Program-made: the position numbers and the translations under genes
The notes under the pieces: generated by a model
Told to the model about the DNA's origin: nothing
The model's input: only the letters and a program-made list of their open reading frames with translations
The model's database searches: none
NCBI RefSeq assembly: GCF_029893085.1
Contig: NZ_JARXWI010000007.1
Location: forward strand, 154,805-218,804
Source: Parabacteroides sp. PFB2-10
GTDB lineage: Bacteria; Bacteroidota; Bacteroidia; Bacteroidales; Tannerellaceae
Reading direction: 5' to 3'
DNA: 64,000 nt
Shown: positions 62,010-64,000 of the stretch, piece by piece
Position numbering within the stretch: the first letter of the stretch is position 1
Layout: the number at the start of each line of letters is the position of its first letter

Positions 62010-62644
62010 TGCTGCCCGAGAAAGTGGTTACACCAGGGTTGTAAACCGCAATTCTCGCATTTCGGTTTGCGAGCCAGGCAGACATACCGGCCATGCAATA
62101 TAAGCCAGTGGTGGGCGATGGTCAGTAGTTCGGAGGGGATATTCTTGACTAATTCTTTTTCTGTTTCCAGCGGCGTTTTGCTGTTTTTTGTCAGACCAAT
62201 CCGGTTGGCCACCCGAAACACATGCGTATCGACCGGCATAGCCGGGATATCATAAACCACAGCCGCAATCACATTCGCCGTCTTACGGCCTACGCCTGGC
62301 AATTTCTGCAATTCATCCACATCGGAAGGCACCACGCCGCCAAAATCTTCCAACAGCATTTTCGCCATCCCGACTAAGTGTTTCGCTTTGTTGTTGGGGT
62401 AAGATACGCTGCGGATATATTCATATACAGCCTCGGGTGTTGCCACCGCCATGACCTCCGGAGTGGGATAGGCTTCAAACAGGGCGGGGGTAATCATATT
62501 GACCCGCTTGTCGGTGCATTGTGCCGACAGGATCACGGCAACAAGCAGTTGAAACGGGTCGTCATAATGCAATTCGGTCTCGGCAACAGGCATATTCCTG
62601 TTGAACCAGTCGATAACGCCTTTATAACGTTCCGATTTGCGCAT
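62006..62644 (-). CDS. nth: Endonuclease III (DNA glycosylase/AP lyase)
   Basis: 212 residues. Base-excision repair enzyme removing oxidised pyrimidines. The helix-hairpin-helix LQKLPGVGRKTANVIAAVVY near 108-127 includes the catalytic lysine (GRKTAN), and VDTHVFRVANRIGLT near 136-150 carries the catalytic aspartate. The iron-sulfur cluster loop C-x6-C-x2-C-x5-C is complete near residues 190-206 (CLARKPKCENCGLQPWC). It begins 12 bases after pheS and overlaps the following gene by four bases. Confidence 0.96.
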   Translation of the reverse strand: MRKSERYKGVIDWFNRNMPVAETELHYDDPFQLLVAVILSAQCTDKRVNMITPALFEAYPTPEVMAVATPEAVYEYIRSVSYPNNKAKHLVGMAKMLLEDFGGVVPSDVDELQKLPGVGRKTANVIAAVVYDIPAMPVDTHVFRVANRIGLTKNSKTPLETEKELVKNIPSELLTIAHHWLILHGRYVCLARKPKCENCGLQPWCNHFLGQQ

Positions 62645-62656
62645 AATGAATTTGTT

Positions 62657-63676
62657 TTAGTGAGCCGATTCGAACTGTTTCAGGAAACGGATGTCGTTTT
62701 CCGAGAACATGCGCAGGTCTTTCACCTGGTATTTCAGATTGGTCATGCGTTCGATACCCATGCCTAAGGCATATCCGGAATAGACTTTGCTATCGATGCC
62801 GCAGTTATCCAACACATTGGGATCCACCATGCCGCAACCGAGAATTTCTACCCAGCCTGTGTGTTTACAGAACGGGCAACCCTTTCCGCCACAGATATTA
62901 CAAGAGATATCCATTTCGGCAGAAGGCTCGGTGAATGGGAAATAGGAAGGACGCAGGCGTATCTGTGTGTCGTTTCCGAACATCTCACGGGCAAAATAGA
63001 GCAGTGCTTGTTTGAGGTCGGCAAACGATACGTCTTTATCAATATAGAGGGCTTCCACCTGGTGGAAGAAGCAATGTGCGCGGTACGAAATAGCCTCGTT
63101 GCGGTAAACGCGTCCCGGACAGATAATGCGGATAGGCGGTTGCCCTTGCTCCATCACGCGGGTCTGCACCGATGAGGTGTGCGTGCGCAGCAACACATCC
63201 GGATGATGCCCGATAAAGAAGGTGTCCTGCATATCACGTGCCGGATGATCTTCGGCAAAGTTGAGCGAAGTAAACACATGCCAGTCGTCTTCAATCTCCG
63301 GTCCTTCGGCAATCGTAAAGCCTAAGGTGGCGAAAATATCGCATACCTCCTTTTTTACAATCGAAAGGGGATGGCGCGAGCCGGCCTCGATCGGATAAGC
63401 TGTGCGTGTCAGGTCGATGTCATCATGCGAAGTCTGGTTGTTGGAAAAGCCCTCTTTCAATTCGTTTAAACGATTTTGCAGAGCCTCTTTCAGCGCATTC
63501 AATTGTTGGCCTACCTCCCGTTTCTGTTCCGCCGGAACGGTTCTGAATTCATCCATCAACGAGGAAATCGCCCCTTTTTTGCTTGCATATTTAATGCGCA
63601 ATACTTCCAATTCCTCAGCGGTTGTCGCTTTAATATTCTCTACCTCCTGGCGGAGCGCATTGATTTTATCGAGCAT
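62657..63676 (-). CDS. pheS: Phenylalanyl-tRNA synthetase alpha subunit
   Basis: 339 residues (EC 6.1.1.20). The N-terminal ~85 residues form the coiled-coil tRNA-binding arm (MLDKINALRQEVENIKATT, LKEALQNRLNELKEG). The catalytic core has class II motif 2, with YRNEAISYRAHCFFHQVEALYIDKDVSF-type sequence near 185-212, and motif 3 GYALGMGIERMTNLKY near 308-323. It works as an alpha2-beta2 tetramer; pheT is not in the window. It has its own -7 box at 63703-63710 and leads the pheS-nth-hypothetical operon. Confidence 0.96.
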   Translation of the reverse strand: MLDKINALRQEVENIKATTAEELEVLRIKYASKKGAISSLMDEFRTVPAEQKREVGQQLNALKEALQNRLNELKEGFSNNQTSHDDIDLTRTAYPIEAGSRHPLSIVKKEVCDIFATLGFTIAEGPEIEDDWHVFTSLNFAEDHPARDMQDTFFIGHHPDVLLRTHTSSVQTRVMEQGQPPIRIICPGRVYRNEAISYRAHCFFHQVEALYIDKDVSFADLKQALLYFAREMFGNDTQIRLRPSYFPFTEPSAEMDISCNICGGKGCPFCKHTGWVEILGCGMVDPNVLDNCGIDSKVYSGYALGMGIERMTNLKYQVKDLRMFSENDIRFLKQFESAH

Positions 63677-63702
63677 GATTAAGTCTGTTTCTATTTAACG
63701 TG

Positions 63703-63710
63703 CAAAGTTA
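63703..63710 (-). promoter_or_regulatory. -7 promoter box of pheS
   Basis: Minus-strand TAACTTTG matches TAnnTTTG, 26 bases before the ATG. It has the same sequence as the leuS box. Confidence 0.55.
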
Positions 63711-63766
63711 GCCCTTTCTTTTCAGAGTACAATCGATAGCTCTGTTTTTTTCCTCATAATCCTGTC

Positions 63767-63805
63767 CCCTTGCGGGAGCTTAGCCAATTAATAGCTCGGC
63801 AAGGG
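63767..63805. repeat. Hairpin upstream of pheS
   Basis: CCCTTGC-GG-GAGCT (63767-63780) pairs with AGCTC-G-GCAAGGG (63793-63805). It is a 12-bp stem with a small internal loop and a 12-base loop. It may be part of the same repetitive block as the next element. Confidence 0.5.
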
Positions 63806-63908
63806 TTGCAGGGGAAATATCATCAAATATTGTAATAATTGAAGGGAGAAAGGAGAAGGGATCAGATAATGTAATGTGTGAAGATTATAGGAATCACTAT
63901 CCAAAGCT

Positions 63909-63952
63909 CCCCTTCTTAGAAAAGAAGGGGGTGGACCATCGCTTGCGATGGT
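63909..63952. repeat. REP-like double hairpin
   Basis: CCCCTTCTT (63909-63917) pairs with AAGAAGGGG (63922-63930), and ACCATCGC-TT-GCGATGGT (63935-63952) follows at once, flanked by AGCTC and GGGGTAGTT. Two adjacent perfect stems of this make-up resemble repetitive extragenic palindromes of Bacteroidetes. No second copy lies in the window, so repetition cannot be shown from here. Confidence 0.45.
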
Positions 63953-64000
63953 GGGGTAGTTTGATGTATTTAAAATCACACATTTGTTCTGTTTTGTGTA

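Noticed and set aside
63788..63979. 63-codon minus-strand open frame
   Set aside because: It is made of the hairpin block upstream of pheS and contains its promoterless far region; no protein likeness.

Overview
The window comes from a Bacteroidales chromosome, most likely Parabacteroides or a close Tannerellaceae relative. The evidence is repeated promoter -7 boxes of the Bacteroidetes type (TAnnTTTG), secreted proteins whose signal peptides end near Ala/Ser-Gln, BF3164-like and TlpA-like surface proteins, a class II (B12) ribonucleotide reductase beside dnaA, and a PorZ-like type IX secretion component. The genus call is inference. I see no tRNA, rRNA, CRISPR array, transposase or prophage gene.

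Left part (1-31.5 kb): an MlaE-type permease cut by the window edge; an operon of a low-complexity secreted protein, a FadL-like outer-membrane protein and a HAD phosphatase; then ilvE and metF (divergent), phosphoglucomutase, a GH43 arabinanase-like enzyme, a PAS/GAF histidine kinase followed by a TPR-AraC membrane regulator, and metK behind a candidate SAM-II riboswitch. On the minus strand follow a SIMPL protein, ribD-porZ-rdgB, and yitT-leuS. On the plus strand come a GH105 hydrolase, a BNR-4/LamG secreted protein, a GtrA-family membrane protein and a large TlpA-like thioredoxin protein.

Centre (31.5-49.5 kb): the most striking region. Seven consecutive paralogous ~770-800 aa FtsX/MacB-type ABC permeases and a terminal beta-propeller lipoprotein form one 17.7-kb minus-strand operon with gaps of 11-17 bases. 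No ATPase, membrane-fusion protein or TolC-like gene is in the window. The paralogues fall into three subfamilies in the transcription order A-A-C-C-B-B-A, and the B pair shares almost identical ends around divergent middles. Upstream lies a good sigma-54 type -24/-12 promoter (TGGCAC-N5-TTGAA) and, further up, two GTGC-N6-GCAC sites exactly 21 bp apart, which looks like control by an NtrC-family activator.

Right part (49.7-64 kb): housekeeping genes. rpsF-rpsR-rplI; an exported N-acetylmuramoyl-L-alanine amidase with an MCE/MlaD protein; dnaA; nrdJ; malQ with two starch-binding domains; folB; and, convergent, a hypothetical protein-nth-pheS operon.

Four copies of an intergenic repeat built around the palindrome CTCCCGGGAG lie near 1.1, 10.7, 17.2 and 49.7 kb. 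Each lies upstream of at least one gene, and none lies between convergent genes. Terminator hairpins and -7 boxes are listed where they can be read, and several of them decide start codons (pgm, the histidine kinase, gtrA, malQ).
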